Assembly (NCBI GenBank): GCA_017452265.1
Contig: JAFTMS010000034.1
Coordinates: 43,382-107,381, forward strand
From: Bacteroidales bacterium
Lineage (GTDB): Bacteria > Bacteroidota > Bacteroidia > Bacteroidales > UBA932
Reading direction: 5' to 3'
DNA: 64,000 nucleotides
In this document: positions 57,234 through 64,000 of the stretch, one piece after another
Layout: each line of letters begins with the position of its first letter
Numbering within the stretch: position 1 is the first letter of the stretch
Made by a program: the position numbers and the translations under genes
Notes under the pieces: model-generated
Database searches by the model: none
What the model was told of the DNA's origin: nothing
What the model saw: the letters and a program-made list of their open reading frames with translations, nothing else

Positions 57234-57956
57234 ATGAATATTACACCTATCGCACATATTATGACGGATTTCCCCGAAAAGTTCGGGATTCCGCGGCAGA
57301 GCGGGCTTGCGGACGTTCTGGAAGGCCGCATTGTTTTCGAACCGCAGTTCCGCAGCCGGGATGCTGTGCGGGGACTGGAGGGCTTTTCGCATCTTTGGCT
57401 GATCTGGGAGTTTTCTGCAAACAGAAGGGGAGGGCAGGGAGCCGCTTCGGCTGATTGTATTGTCCGGCAGGCATGGCAGCCGACGGTGCGCCCGCCTCGC
57501 CTCGGAGGAAACGCATCCATGGGCGTGTTCGCCACCCGTTCGCCGTTCAGACCGAATCCTATCGGGCTGTCATGCGTGGAGCTTGTGCGTGTGGATTACG
57601 AGGCGGCAGAAGGCCCTGTGATACATGTCCGCGGCGCAGACCTTATGGACGGGACGCCGATATACGACATAAAGCCATATATAAAGTATGCCGATTCGCG
57701 TCCTCATGCCAGATGCGGCTATGTGGACGCTCTTGACGAACGTTCGCTCAAGGTAGTGATCCCTAAGGAGGTTTCGGCTGCCATGCCGGATCCGTCCAAA
57801 CTGCCGGCGCTGGTGCAGGTGCTGTCGCTCGATCCGAGGCCGTCTTATCAGAACGATCCGGAGCGTGAGTACGGGCTTTCGTTTGCGGGATGCAATGTGC
57901 GCTTTGTGGTCGCTGATGGTGTTCTGACGGTACTTTCGATTTCCCCGGAGCGCTGA
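57234..57956 (+). CDS. trmO: tRNA (N6-threonylcarbamoyladenosine37-N6)-methyltransferase
   Basis: 240 residues from MNITPIAHIMTDFPEKFG; the frame is open to 57189 but that would start before the promoter. TrmO/YaeB features are DFPEKFGIPRQSGL, LEGFSHLWLIWEFS, GVFATRSPFRPNPIGLS and the C-terminal DPRPSYQNDPEREYG. It methylates t6A37 in certain tRNAs using S-adenosylmethionine. The gene is unrelated to glycan use and marks the return to ordinary chromosome. Confidence 0.95.
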   Translation: MNITPIAHIMTDFPEKFGIPRQSGLADVLEGRIVFEPQFRSRDAVRGLEGFSHLWLIWEFSANRRGGQGAASADCIVRQAWQPTVRPPRLGGNASMGVFATRSPFRPNPIGLSCVELVRVDYEAAEGPVIHVRGADLMDGTPIYDIKPYIKYADSRPHARCGYVDALDERSLKVVIPKEVSAAMPDPSKLPALVQVLSLDPRPSYQNDPEREYGLSFAGCNVRFVVADGVLTVLSISPER

Positions 57957-58047
57957 TTCTGTCTTCTTTTTCTTCTGTATGCCTGTTTGGTACGGTTGCT
58001 GAATGGATAGCCTGTCGGTCGCAGACAAGGCTGTGGCCGCACATGTC

Positions 58048-58515
58048 ATGAACAGGATATTTATATATATGATGCTGGCCGCTTTGGTTTTGTCGGAAGT
58101 CCACGCATTTGCCCAGCAGCGGACTCCGGTGGAGAAGGTGATAATGAAATACGAGAATGTAAAGGGTTCACAGGAAGTCTCTGCAAGCGGTGCGAAGATG
58201 ACGATTGCCCGTATAATGATCAGGAAGACTCCGGTGGGGCTGATTGCTGATGACGTCGATGAGGTCTACGTGCTCAGGATGGGGGAGGCATCGCAGCCGG
58301 ACAGGACTGATTTTCTGGACGACCTCAGGATCGCCTTGAAGTCCTATGTCTACAGCGGTCGCTACGATTCCGACAAAGGCCTTGTGGATGTGTATATTCT
58401 GCCTTCGGATGACGGATATACGGACGAACTGGTCATCTATAATCCTGAATTGTATACGGTGAACAGCCTGAGGGGGCATATTCCTATGTCTCAGCTTCGT
58501 GCTCTCGAAAAATGA
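58048..58515 (+). CDS. DUF4252-like secreted protein
   Basis: 155 residues from MNRIFIYMMLAALVLSEVHAFAQ, a good signal peptide; an ATG 15 codons upstream (58003) would spoil it. The body begins PVEKVIMKYENVKGSQEVSASGAKM and has LDDLRIALKSYVYSGRYDSDKGLVDVYILP, in keeping with small Bacteroidota exported proteins of DUF4252. No catalytic motif is seen and the function is unknown. It is followed by a bidirectional terminator. Confidence 0.75.
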   Translation: MNRIFIYMMLAALVLSEVHAFAQQRTPVEKVIMKYENVKGSQEVSASGAKMTIARIMIRKTPVGLIADDVDEVYVLRMGEASQPDRTDFLDDLRIALKSYVYSGRYDSDKGLVDVYILPSDDGYTDELVIYNPELYTVNSLRGHIPMSQLRALEK

Positions 58516-58516
58516 C

Positions 58517-58546
58517 AAAAGGCGTCCTCATGTCCGGGACGCCTTC
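58517..58546. terminator. Bidirectional terminator
   Basis: AAGGCGTCC (58519-58527) pairs with GGACGCCTT (58537-58545) around a 9-base loop, between the convergent DUF4252 and winged-helix genes. Confidence 0.8.
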
Positions 58547-58569
58547 TGATCGGTATGCCGTCTGGCAGA

Positions 58570-58785
58570 TTATGCGTTCAGTGAATAGTACTCACAAGAC
58601 TTCGAGCCTTTTGTCTCAACCTCTACATTGAGTTTTCCCTCGCGTGCGAGCCATCCGAGAGCTGTGTAGAATTCTGCGCTTCCAAGACCTGTCTCCTTCT
58701 TGAGCTTTGTCTCTGTCATCTTACCATTTGCATTCAGTGCATTCCATACGATGCCTGCGTTTGTTCCGATGTTGTTGATTTCCAT
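58570..58785 (-). CDS. Small winged-helix protein (DUF2582-like)
   Basis: 71 residues from MEINNIGTNAGIVWNAL; the longer frame to 58869 lacks support because a promoter lies at 58867-58874. The protein is one winged-helix domain: NAGIVWNALN, MTETKLKKETGLGSAEFYTALGWLAREGKL, wing CEYYSLNA. Such proteins are common in Bacteroidota and assumed to bind DNA; the target is unknown. The AT-rich leader just before the ATG suggests strong translation. Confidence 0.85.
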   Translation of the reverse strand: MEINNIGTNAGIVWNALNANGKMTETKLKKETGLGSAEFYTALGWLAREGKLNVEVETKGSKSCEYYSLNA

Positions 58786-58846
58786 AGTTTCCAATAAATT
58801 AAAATTTAAAACCTTCTGGCAATTCACATGCCTGTATCTACATAAA

Positions 58847-58874
58847 CGCTTTTTGAAAAGCGGCTGCAAAAATA
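58847..58874 (-). promoter_or_regulatory. Promoter box and inverted repeat of the winged-helix gene
   Basis: The minus strand has a perfect -7 box TATTTTTG (58867-58874). Just downstream, around the expected transcription start, lies the perfect inverted repeat CGCTTTT-TG-AAAAGCG (58847-58862), a possible operator or leader hairpin. Confidence 0.5.
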
Positions 58875-59074
58875 GGAAAAATTATTCTTTAATGGTAATA
58901 AATATTATTACATAAGATGTATAAATCAAGTCTTAATGTAAAAATCTTCAATAAAATGTTCTGCAGACCATATTTTGATTATAAGGGTTGTAAGTGTAAT
59001 GGGCGTTTGAGTTGGAAAAATTACAAGTAAATTGCAACCACGTCGCGGCGGCCCTCTGATATGAGACCAAAGAA

Positions 59075-59109
59075 AAAAACGCCTCTCAATGTCGTAGAAA
59101 GGCGTTTTT
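59075..59109. terminator. Hairpin at the element boundary
   Basis: AAAAACGCCT (59075-59084) pairs perfectly with AGGCGTTTTT (59100-59109) around a 15-base loop. It has A and T tracts on both sides and could stop transcription in either direction, shielding the element from the chromosome. Confidence 0.75.
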
Positions 59110-59111
59110 GC

Positions 59112-59131
59112 TGGTGGAGATAGTCGCACCA
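59112..59131 (-). other. Possible attachment-site remnant resembling a tRNA or tmRNA 3-prime end
   Basis: On the minus strand this 20-base stretch ends ATCTCCACCA, like the acceptor end of an alanine-type tRNA or tmRNA, and lies about 180 nt before the integrase gene. Such 3-prime ends are common integration sites. No full tRNA or tmRNA is visible here, so a complete gene would have to stand at the other end of the element. Tentative. Confidence 0.25.
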
Positions 59132-59240
59132 CTTTTAACCCCAAATCTGCAACCCTATTCAAATCAAGTTTTTCCTAAATCACTGATATACAACTAAATT
59201 TGCAAAACCCCTTTTGCAAATCATTGCACCACTTCGCAAA

Positions 59241-59262
59241 AATGTGGGTACAATGTGGGTAC
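59241..59262 (+). repeat. Tandem 11-bp repeat before the integrase promoter
   Basis: AATGTGGGTAC occurs twice without a gap (59241-59251 and 59252-59262). It covers the place of the -33 box of the integrase promoter, so it may bind a regulator or the recombinase itself. Confidence 0.6.
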
Positions 59263-59278
59263 ATTCGCAGATATTTTG

Positions 59279-59286
59279 TATATTTG
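59279..59286 (+). promoter_or_regulatory. -7 promoter box of the integrase gene
   Basis: TATATTTG is a perfect TAnnTTTG box, 23 nt before the ATG at 59310. This favours that start over the ATG at 59214. Confidence 0.55.
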
Positions 59287-59309
59287 TATTGACGAAAAAT
59301 TTGAACATT

Positions 59310-60632
59310 ATGGCAGTTTCATTTGTACTTAGAACCCAGAACTCTTCTGGAATGGCGACAATTTTCGCCAGAGTAAGGTCAAGAAAACTTAATCTTGACT
59401 ACAAAATCGACACACTGATGCAGGTTGATATCGCAGCCTGGAAGAAATCTCAAACCTCTGCAGAAGCCCTCAGCAAATTCCGCAAATCCGCAGACGGACA
59501 GAAACTCTACTCAAAACTCGACATCATCCAAGACACCATCGACTCCCGTCTCAAGAAAGGCGAAGCCCTCACAATCGAGCAGTCAAGAAAACTCATCGAG
59601 GACATAGTCTATAAAGAAATGAGAGAAGAAGCCGAGCGCCAGGAAGCAGAAGCCAAACGCAAAGCCGAAGAAGCAAAAAGAATGACCTTGAACAAATACA
59701 TCCACACCTATAGAGACGACGTAGTTTCCGGAAAAAGGATGAACGCACACGGCAAGGCATTCAGCATCTCAAGCATCAAGACCATCAAGACCTGTATCGT
59801 CCAATTCGACGCCTTCCAGGACTTTGTCGGCAAAAAATACAACTTCGACGACATCGACCTGAATTTCCGCAACGAATTCCTGGCATACCTCTACACCGAA
59901 AAGAAATACAGCACAAACACCGCAGCCAAGTGCATCGAGAACCTCGCAACCATCCTTGGCAGCGCAGTAGCTGAAGGCCACACAAAGAACGTCAAGTTCC
60001 AGGACAGGAGATTCAAGACCTCAAGAGTCGAAGTCGATTCAATCTACCTCACCAAGAAAGAACTCCAAGCCTTCTGCAACGCAGACATATCAAAAGAATC
60101 CCCAGGCCACGAAACCGCAAGAGATATCTTCATGGTAGGAGTCTATACCGCTCAACGAGTCTCAGACTACAACAACATCTCAAGAGAAGACATTAAAGTC
60201 AACGACGACGGCAGCGTCATCATCCACATCCGCCAGCAAAAGACCGGAGCCACAGTAATGATCCCTGCAAAACCCGAACTCGTAGCCATACTGGAAAAAT
60301 ACAACTACACTCTTCCGCACCTCGCAGACCAGAAAATAAACTACTACATCAAAAGAATCGGAGAAATAGCAGAAATCAACGAACTCATAGAAGTCGAGAC
60401 CAGCAAAGGCGGCGTAACCCAAAAGACCTACGTACCCAAATACAAACTCATACAGACCCACACAGCCCGAAGAACCGGAGCCACACTGATGTACCTCGCC
60501 GGAATGAACGTATTCAACATCTGCGCAATGACCGGACACACCAGCATCAAGATGCTCAAGAAATACATCAAAGCCGACTCACTCCAGAAAGCCGAAACCA
60601 TCCTCAGCGACGAAGCATACATGAAATGGTAA
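59310..60632 (+). CDS. Tyrosine recombinase (phage-type integrase)
   Basis: 440 residues from MAVSFVLRTQNSSGMATIFAR; an upstream ATG (59214) lies before the promoter. An N-terminal arm-binding domain with a long charged helix (about 95-125) and a SAM-like core-binding domain (about 130-230) precede the catalytic domain. Catalytic residues are Arg283 (TAQRVSDY), His384 and Arg387 (HTARR), His410 (GHTS) and Tyr419 (KKYIKA). It would integrate and excise the element that begins here. The stop overlaps the next gene's first ATG. Confidence 0.93.
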   Translation: MAVSFVLRTQNSSGMATIFARVRSRKLNLDYKIDTLMQVDIAAWKKSQTSAEALSKFRKSADGQKLYSKLDIIQDTIDSRLKKGEALTIEQSRKLIEDIVYKEMREEAERQEAEAKRKAEEAKRMTLNKYIHTYRDDVVSGKRMNAHGKAFSISSIKTIKTCIVQFDAFQDFVGKKYNFDDIDLNFRNEFLAYLYTEKKYSTNTAAKCIENLATILGSAVAEGHTKNVKFQDRRFKTSRVEVDSIYLTKKELQAFCNADISKESPGHETARDIFMVGVYTAQRVSDYNNISREDIKVNDDGSVIIHIRQQKTGATVMIPAKPELVAILEKYNYTLPHLADQKINYYIKRIGEIAEINELIEVETSKGGVTQKTYVPKYKLIQTHTARRTGATLMYLAGMNVFNICAMTGHTSIKMLKKYIKADSLQKAETILSDEAYMKW

Positions 60633-61384
60633 CACACATGGACAGAAACATCATAGACTGCACACTCGGACTGCTCACAAAGATCTCCTGCGACATGCAG
60701 GAGGTCTTGAAATCTGCCCCTATATATAATATAGGTATAGAACGCCTCGAAATCCAACGGATCAAAAACCAATATCCGGAAGTCACCGTCCATCTGCAGA
60801 ACACCTACTACTTCATCTGCGACAACTGGGAAAAAGCCGAAAGCAACCCCATATTCAGACACGAAATATGGCTGTTCACCAACGAATACAACAAATTCAA
60901 AGACACAGTCATCACCCTCGCCAACCACTACGACGACCATCAGGAAGAAGTCGAAAACACCTACGGCGACAGCATGATCATATACGAATACCTCATGGCA
61001 GTCCGCAACACTGACATCATCTTTCAAGAAATCTTCAACAGAATCCAGCAGCTGCACAAAGGAACCGAAGAAAGACAAGCAAAATTCAAAGGCATATCAA
61101 AAGCTCTCAAAGACTACATCAAAGGCACATCTGACGACTACCTCGCCAGCCTCATCCTCGACAGACAGATCACAGCAGACAACAGACCCCAATGGATCGG
61201 ACCCAGAAACGAAGGAACCCTCTTCGCAGAACACTTCAAACTCTCCCAGAAACTGATGAACTCAGCCTTCCTCTTCACAGACCGCTCCGGCAACCCATCG
61301 CCACTGCAAATGCAAAAAGACAAGGCAAACAACATCGCAGAATCCTACGGAATATGGCAGATTTTGCAAAAATATCGCATATAA
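60626..61384 (+). CDS. Unknown element protein behind the integrase
   Basis: 252 residues from the ATG at 60626, which overlaps the integrase stop by 7 nt (ATGGTAA); MDRNIIDCTL at 60638 is the alternative. No signal peptide or membrane helix is seen. It is rich in charged and aromatic residues with probable helices (EIFNRIQQLHKGTEERQAKF, ISKALKDYIKGTSDDYLASL) and a C-terminal GTLFAEHFKLSQKLMNSAFL. I do not recognise a family. Codon use is the same A/C-ending type as the integrase, so it belongs to the element. A terminator follows. Confidence 0.7.
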   Translation: MVTHMDRNIIDCTLGLLTKISCDMQEVLKSAPIYNIGIERLEIQRIKNQYPEVTVHLQNTYYFICDNWEKAESNPIFRHEIWLFTNEYNKFKDTVITLANHYDDHQEEVENTYGDSMIIYEYLMAVRNTDIIFQEIFNRIQQLHKGTEERQAKFKGISKALKDYIKGTSDDYLASLILDRQITADNRPQWIGPRNEGTLFAEHFKLSQKLMNSAFLFTDRSGNPSPLQMQKDKANNIAESYGIWQILQKYRI

Positions 61385-61437
61385 CATCATAACCCACCGA
61401 ACACCCACCGCAATCCCATCGAAACCCATACACCCAG

Positions 61438-61465
61438 ACCGGCCCCACCACAGAGCCGGTTTTTT
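61438..61465 (+). terminator. Terminator of the integrase operon
   Basis: ACCGGC (61438-61443) pairs with GCCGGT (61455-61460), followed by TTTTT to 61465. It ends the transcript of the integrase and its partner. Confidence 0.8.
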
Positions 61466-61542
61466 CATAATCCAATCATCCACCGAACACCACCGAAGCC
61501 CGTCCAAGCCCCTAACAAATTGAGAAACACATTCTTAAACTA

Positions 61543-61610
61543 TACCTTTGCAAAAGATAATTATCACATAAAGCGAGTGGCCACTCCTGTTTTACCAACC
61601 AATAAACAGG
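61543..61610 (+). promoter_or_regulatory. Promoter and palindromic leader of the helix-turn-helix gene
   Basis: A perfect -7 box TACCTTTG (61543-61550) has ATTG 20 nt upstream (61519-61522). The leader holds the perfect palindrome GAGTGGCCACTC (61575-61586) and then a hairpin CCTGTTT/AAACAGG (61586-61592 with 61604-61610) just before the ATG. Either could be an operator for the protein coded next or for another element regulator. Confidence 0.6.
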
Positions 61611-61616
61611 AACACA

Positions 61617-61919
61617 ATGGATGCAAACAAACTATTTCAGGGATTCTGCGAGAATATCCTCAAACCCATCATACAGGAAGCCGTAAGCGAAGCCCTGCCA
61701 CCACACCTGGAAACCGCCACATCAGCGAAGAAATACTACACAGTCCAGCAAGCCGCAGAAATCGCCAACGTTGACATCTCCACCATCTACAGATGGAAAG
61801 GCAAAGGAACACTGACCTTCCTCTATATCGAAGGCCGCACCCTCATCAGCGCAGAAGAATTCGATGCCAAGATCGAAACAAAGGAACTCGTCCGCTACAA
61901 ACACGGCTTTTCAAAATAG
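61617..61919 (+). CDS. Excisionase-like helix-turn-helix protein
   Basis: 100 residues. The C-terminal half has the MerR/excisionase-type winged helix: YYTVQQAAEIANVDISTIYRWKGKGTL, then LIEGRT-like wing LYIEGRTLISAEEF. The N-terminal helix (1-30) may dimerise. Proteins of this kind direct excision or control replication genes in Bacteroidota mobile elements. It precedes the primase-like gene by 30 nt, probably in one operon. Confidence 0.82.
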   Translation: MDANKLFQGFCENILKPIIQEAVSEALPPHLETATSAKKYYTVQQAAEIANVDISTIYRWKGKGTLTFLYIEGRTLISAEEFDAKIETKELVRYKHGFSK

Positions 61920-61949
61920 CATAATCATAAACCCCTAAACAGAACTATT

Positions 61950-64000
61950 ATGCTAAACGAAAAGCAATCACCCTGCAATATGACAGTGAGCATATTCAGC
62001 AGCACCGCACCGGCAAAAGACCGTTCCGCAATCTATCAGCACGGCTACAAGGCAATCAGCAACGTACTTCTCCCCACAGGAGAATGCACAGTCAAAGCAT
62101 TCCTCCAGCTCGGACACCAGCAGTACAAAGACACAATCGACCACATCAGATCCATCGACGACAAAAACGAAAGGAACCGTCTCAAGACAACACTCCTTCC
62201 GTCCGGAAGCCTGTCAGTACGCCTCTCCACCCGAGAATCCTCTCAGCCCCTCGAAAAAAGAATCATCCAATACAACCCCCTCCTAGTCCTCGACTTCGAC
62301 AACCTCCCCGACATCGAAGCCGCAAAGCAGGCCCTCTCCAGCCTCCCGTACATCTACTACGCCGGACTCTCCGTCAGCGGCAGAGGCCTCTTCGCCATCA
62401 TCCCCATAGCAGCCCAAGACCATACCGAACACAAAACCTACTTCCACGCCCTCGAAAAAGAAATGCAGACACTCGGCCTCACCATAGACAAAGCCTGCAA
62501 AGACGTAACACGCCTCAGAGTCGTCAGTTACGACACCGATCCGTACATCAATCCCGACTGCACCACCTACACCCTTCCGCAACCGTCAGAACCCCAAGAA
62601 CCCACCGACGAACTCCCACAAGACCAAGAGACGGAAGAAGACCTCACAGCCCTCAAACTCGAAGAACACCTGCAGATCTGGGAAGAAAAGCAGCATCCCC
62701 TCGACGACTACGACCAATGGATCACAGTCGGAATGGCACTCAGCCGCCTCGGAGAACCAGGCAGAGAACCCTTCCACCGAGTATCAAGATACTCCGACAA
62801 ATACACGCCAGAGACCACAGACAAAGCATTCGACGGATTCCTCCGCAGCACAAAACACATCACCCTCGGCTCATTCTTCTACATCTGCCATATCAACGGC
62901 ATACGCCCGGCAAACACATCCGAATACGAAAGCATACCCTTCCCCGACCCCATCAGACACATCATCGACAGCACCAAAGCCTGCCTCAACTTCCCGGCAG
63001 ACTACATCTGCCCCGCACTCATCTTCGCCTCAAGCATAGCCCTCGGCAACGCCCTCGCCGTCGAAATCAAAAAAGGCTGGACAGAAAAAGCCATATTCTA
63101 CATGGCCATCGTAGGAGAACCAGGCACAAACAAAAGCAGCTGCCTCGAATTCGCCATAGAACCCCTCCGCAAAATAGACCGCGACAACCTCAAAACCTAC
63201 AAAAAGAAACTCAAGCAATACGAAGCCACAAAGAACGACCCCGACAAAGCCATCGAACAACCCGTATATGGCCAGATCGTCCTCAGCGACATCACAGTAG
63301 AAGGCTTCCTCAAACAACATCTCAACACACCCAGAGGCCTCGCCATCTACGCAGACGAACTCATGGGATTCGTAAAAAGCTTCAGCCGCTACCGCTCAGG
63401 CAACGACGAAGAAGTCTGGACCCAACTCTTCACCGGAGTACCCATCATCGTAAACAGACTCCACTCCGACTCCTTCTCCGTCAGCAGCCCCTTCGTCGGC
63501 ATCATCGGCGGCGTACAACCAGGAATGCTCCGCAAATTCGCAGACGGCAAGACCGAAAGCGGATTCATCTACCGCTGGCTCTTCGCCTACCCTGACAAAC
63601 GCACATTCTCACGCTTCCAGGACGACGAAATCGACGACGAAATCCTATCACGCTGGAACACCATCATCGACACCATCCGGAAAATCCGCTACAACGGAAA
63701 GACAACCGTCATACGCCTCAGCCCCGAAGCATACGACCTCTACAAACAATGGTACAACACAGGCAGAGAAACAATGGAACACGCCAGCACATCCTACATC
63801 GGCATCACCACCAAAATGGAACGCTACTGCGCCCGATTCTCCCTCATCCTCGAAGTCCTCAGATACACCTGCGGACAATCCGACCTCACATCCATATCAG
63901 CCCAATCAATGAAAGACGCCTTCAAACTCACATACTACTTCATAGCCGGAGCCCAGAAAGCCCTCAAGAAATTCCACTCCGATCCACTCGGCACACTCAC
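61950..64000 (+). CDS. Primase-polymerase-like/DUF3987 replication protein, cut by the window edge
   Basis: At least 683 residues, open to the right edge, starting MLNEKQSPCNMTVSIFSS. The N-terminal BT4734/VirE-N-like domain has LLVLDFDNLPD (Asp115, Asp117) and GLSVSGRGLFAIIP (141-150), the acidic pair and turn expected of primase-polymerase folds. A PriCT-like helical part follows (about 250-310; WITVGMALSRLGEPG). The DUF3987 part has a Walker A-like loop GEPGTNKSS (Gly389, Lys395), IYADELMGF and GGVQPGMLRKF. Such proteins start replication of mobile elements or act as primase-helicases. Of 55 codons sampled at 63111-63275, 50 end in A or C. A long out-of-frame frame covers the same stretch and is an artefact. 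Confidence 0.88.
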   Translation, partial: MLNEKQSPCNMTVSIFSSTAPAKDRSAIYQHGYKAISNVLLPTGECTVKAFLQLGHQQYKDTIDHIRSIDDKNERNRLKTTLLPSGSLSVRLSTRESSQPLEKRIIQYNPLLVLDFDNLPDIEAAKQALSSLPYIYYAGLSVSGRGLFAIIPIAAQDHTEHKTYFHALEKEMQTLGLTIDKACKDVTRLRVVSYDTDPYINPDCTTYTLPQPSEPQEPTDELPQDQETEEDLTALKLEEHLQIWEEKQHPLDDYDQWITVGMALSRLGEPGREPFHRVSRYSDKYTPETTDKAFDGFLRSTKHITLGSFFYICHINGIRPANTSEYESIPFPDPIRHIIDSTKACLNFPADYICPALIFASSIALGNALAVEIKKGWTEKAIFYMAIVGEPGTNKSSCLEFAIEPLRKIDRDNLKTYKKKLKQYEATKNDPDKAIEQPVYGQIVLSDITVEGFLKQHLNTPRGLAIYADELMGFVKSFSRYRSGNDEEVWTQLFTGVPIIVNRLHSDSFSVSSPFVGIIGGVQPGMLRKFADGKTESGFIYRWLFAYPDKRTFSRFQDDEIDDEILSRWNTIIDTIRKIRYNGKTTVIRLSPEAYDLYKQWYNTGRETMEHASTSYIGITTKMERYCARFSLILEVLRYTCGQSDLTSISAQSMKDAFKLTYYFIAGAQKALKKFHSDPLGTL

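Larger units (their letters stand above)
58786..59309. other. Gene-poor junction between chromosome and integrated element
   Basis: This 524-nt stretch holds the winged-helix promoter on its left, an AT-rich part (58880-59040) without recognisable genes, a terminator hairpin (59075-59109), a possible attachment site (59112-59131), and the tandem repeat and promoter of the integrase. No RNA gene was recognised. Confidence 0.6.

Noticed and set aside
62084-63595. A 503-codon plus-strand frame very rich in Arg, His and Pro
   Set aside because: It is the +1-shifted reading of the primase/DUF3987 gene starting at 61950, produced by its A/C-ending codons. The frame at 61950 has real motifs (LDFDNLP, GEPGTNKSS) and stays open to the edge.
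1-64000. CRISPR arrays, rRNA and complete tRNA genes
   Set aside because: No regularly spaced repeats with unique spacers and no tRNA-like T-arm or anticodon arm sets were seen on either strand by eye.

Overview
The window looks like part of a Bacteroidota (Bacteroidales) chromosome. It has two SusC/SusD outer-membrane pairs, a hybrid two-component sensor, many lipoprotein signal peptides, perfect TAnnTTTG -7 promoter boxes upstream of many genes, and almost no Shine-Dalgarno sequences. No rRNA or complete tRNA gene was seen. The genus cannot be fixed from sequence alone; a gut or rumen polysaccharide degrader is the best reading.

Positions 1 to about 43300 form a glucuronoxylan-degrading region. 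At the left are a partial OPA-type MFS transporter, a GH115 alpha-glucuronidase and, divergently, uxuA and an SDR-type uxuB for glucuronate catabolism. A minus-strand operon (12457 to 5251) encodes a CE20-like acetylesterase, a GPH symporter, a GH10 lipoprotein xylanase, a GH43 enzyme and a GH67 alpha-glucuronidase. Transketolase and a large hybrid two-component sensor (HTCS) converge and overlap by 4 nt. The HTCS is divergent from a surface operon: SusC, SusD, a surface glycan-binding protein and a GH10 xylanase split by three binding modules. Then come a GH35/DUF5597 enzyme, an HdeD-like membrane protein, GH51, GH31 with a PA14 insert, GH2, a Nudix-type regulator, and xylB-xylA-xylE. Together they would deacetylate and cut xylan, remove glucuronic acid and arabinose, import products and feed xylose into the pentose phosphate pathway.

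Positions 43350 to 57109 hold a starch/alpha-glucan locus: a GH31 enzyme, then a minus-strand operon SusC-SusD-SusE/F-like-GH13-GH13, and a SusR-like membrane regulator. Positions 57182 to 58785 are ordinary chromosome: trmO, a DUF4252 protein and a small winged-helix protein.

From about 59075 to the right edge lies the start of an integrated element: a tyrosine recombinase, an unknown protein, an excisionase-like helix-turn-helix protein and a primase-polymerase-like/DUF3987 protein cut by the window edge. Its coding strand is strikingly rich in codons ending in A or C.

The most interesting signals are a TGTTTCA-type motif repeated at the two xylan promoters flanking the HTCS, 8-base G tracts in the xylan SusC signal peptide and in the SusR-like regulator, a family of palindromic repeats whose edge supplies the stop codon of two genes, and the triple-module split xylanase.
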